Assembly (NCBI GenBank): GCA_902803125.1
Contig: CADCOZ010000285.1
Span: 1-5,366 of the forward strand
Reading direction: 5' to 3'
From: an uncultured Ruminococcus sp.
GTDB lineage: Bacteria > Bacillota > Clostridia > Oscillospirales > Acutalibacteraceae
DNA length: 5,366 bases
How positions within the stretch are numbered: position 1 is the first letter of the stretch; every line of letters begins with the position of its first letter. A model generated the notes under the pieces. It saw nothing but the letters and a program-made list of their open reading frames with translations. It did no database searches and was not told the origin of the DNA. A program made the position numbers and the translations under genes. Of this stretch, positions 5,364 to 5,366 are shown piece by piece.

Positions 5364-5366
5364 CAG

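Overview
The window looks like chromosomal DNA from a Firmicute, most likely a gut-type member of the Clostridia. The reasons are purine-rich Shine-Dalgarno sites (GGAGG, AGGAG, AAAGGA), consensus-like sigma-A promoters, mid-range GC, and a gene set of PduL-type phosphotransacylase, family-4 uracil-DNA glycosylase and a pncB-pncA pair typical of that group. The taxonomic placement is inference. There is no tRNA, rRNA, CRISPR array, transposase or phage gene.

Layout. Positions 1-1079 (+) hold the 3' part of a membrane protein gene that enters from the left. It has an N-terminal Pro/Ser repeat region, four membrane segments and a DUF3592-like domain. It converges on a minus-strand gene train, and a hairpin terminator at 1166-1208 separates the two. 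All other genes are on the minus strand. In transcription order they are: a family-4 uracil-DNA glycosylase (5263-4685) with its own extended -10 promoter; a 318-base intergenic stretch with a long perfect-stem palindrome and the pduL promoter; pduL (4366-3800), closed by a hairpin terminator; then a three-gene operon of pncB (3671-2472), a pncA-like nicotinamidase (2443-1919) and a class I SAM methyltransferase (1901-1230), with gaps of 28 and 17 bases.

How the genes work together. The pncA-like enzyme and PncB form the salvage route nicotinamide to nicotinate to nicotinate mononucleotide, feeding NAD synthesis. The methyltransferase is translationally close to them, but its substrate is unknown. 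PduL interconverts an acyl-CoA and an acyl-phosphate, probably acetyl, for substrate-level phosphorylation. It lacks the N-terminal targeting extension of microcompartment PduL. The glycosylase repairs uracil in DNA and is functionally unrelated.

Most of the window is ordinary housekeeping sequence. The points worth a second look are an 18-base imperfect direct repeat (period 27) over the pncB promoter/leader, the methyltransferase in the NAD-salvage operon, the 34-base palindrome before pduL with a questionable small ORF running through it, and the tandem 57-base repeat in the membrane protein gene. No clear new system was found.
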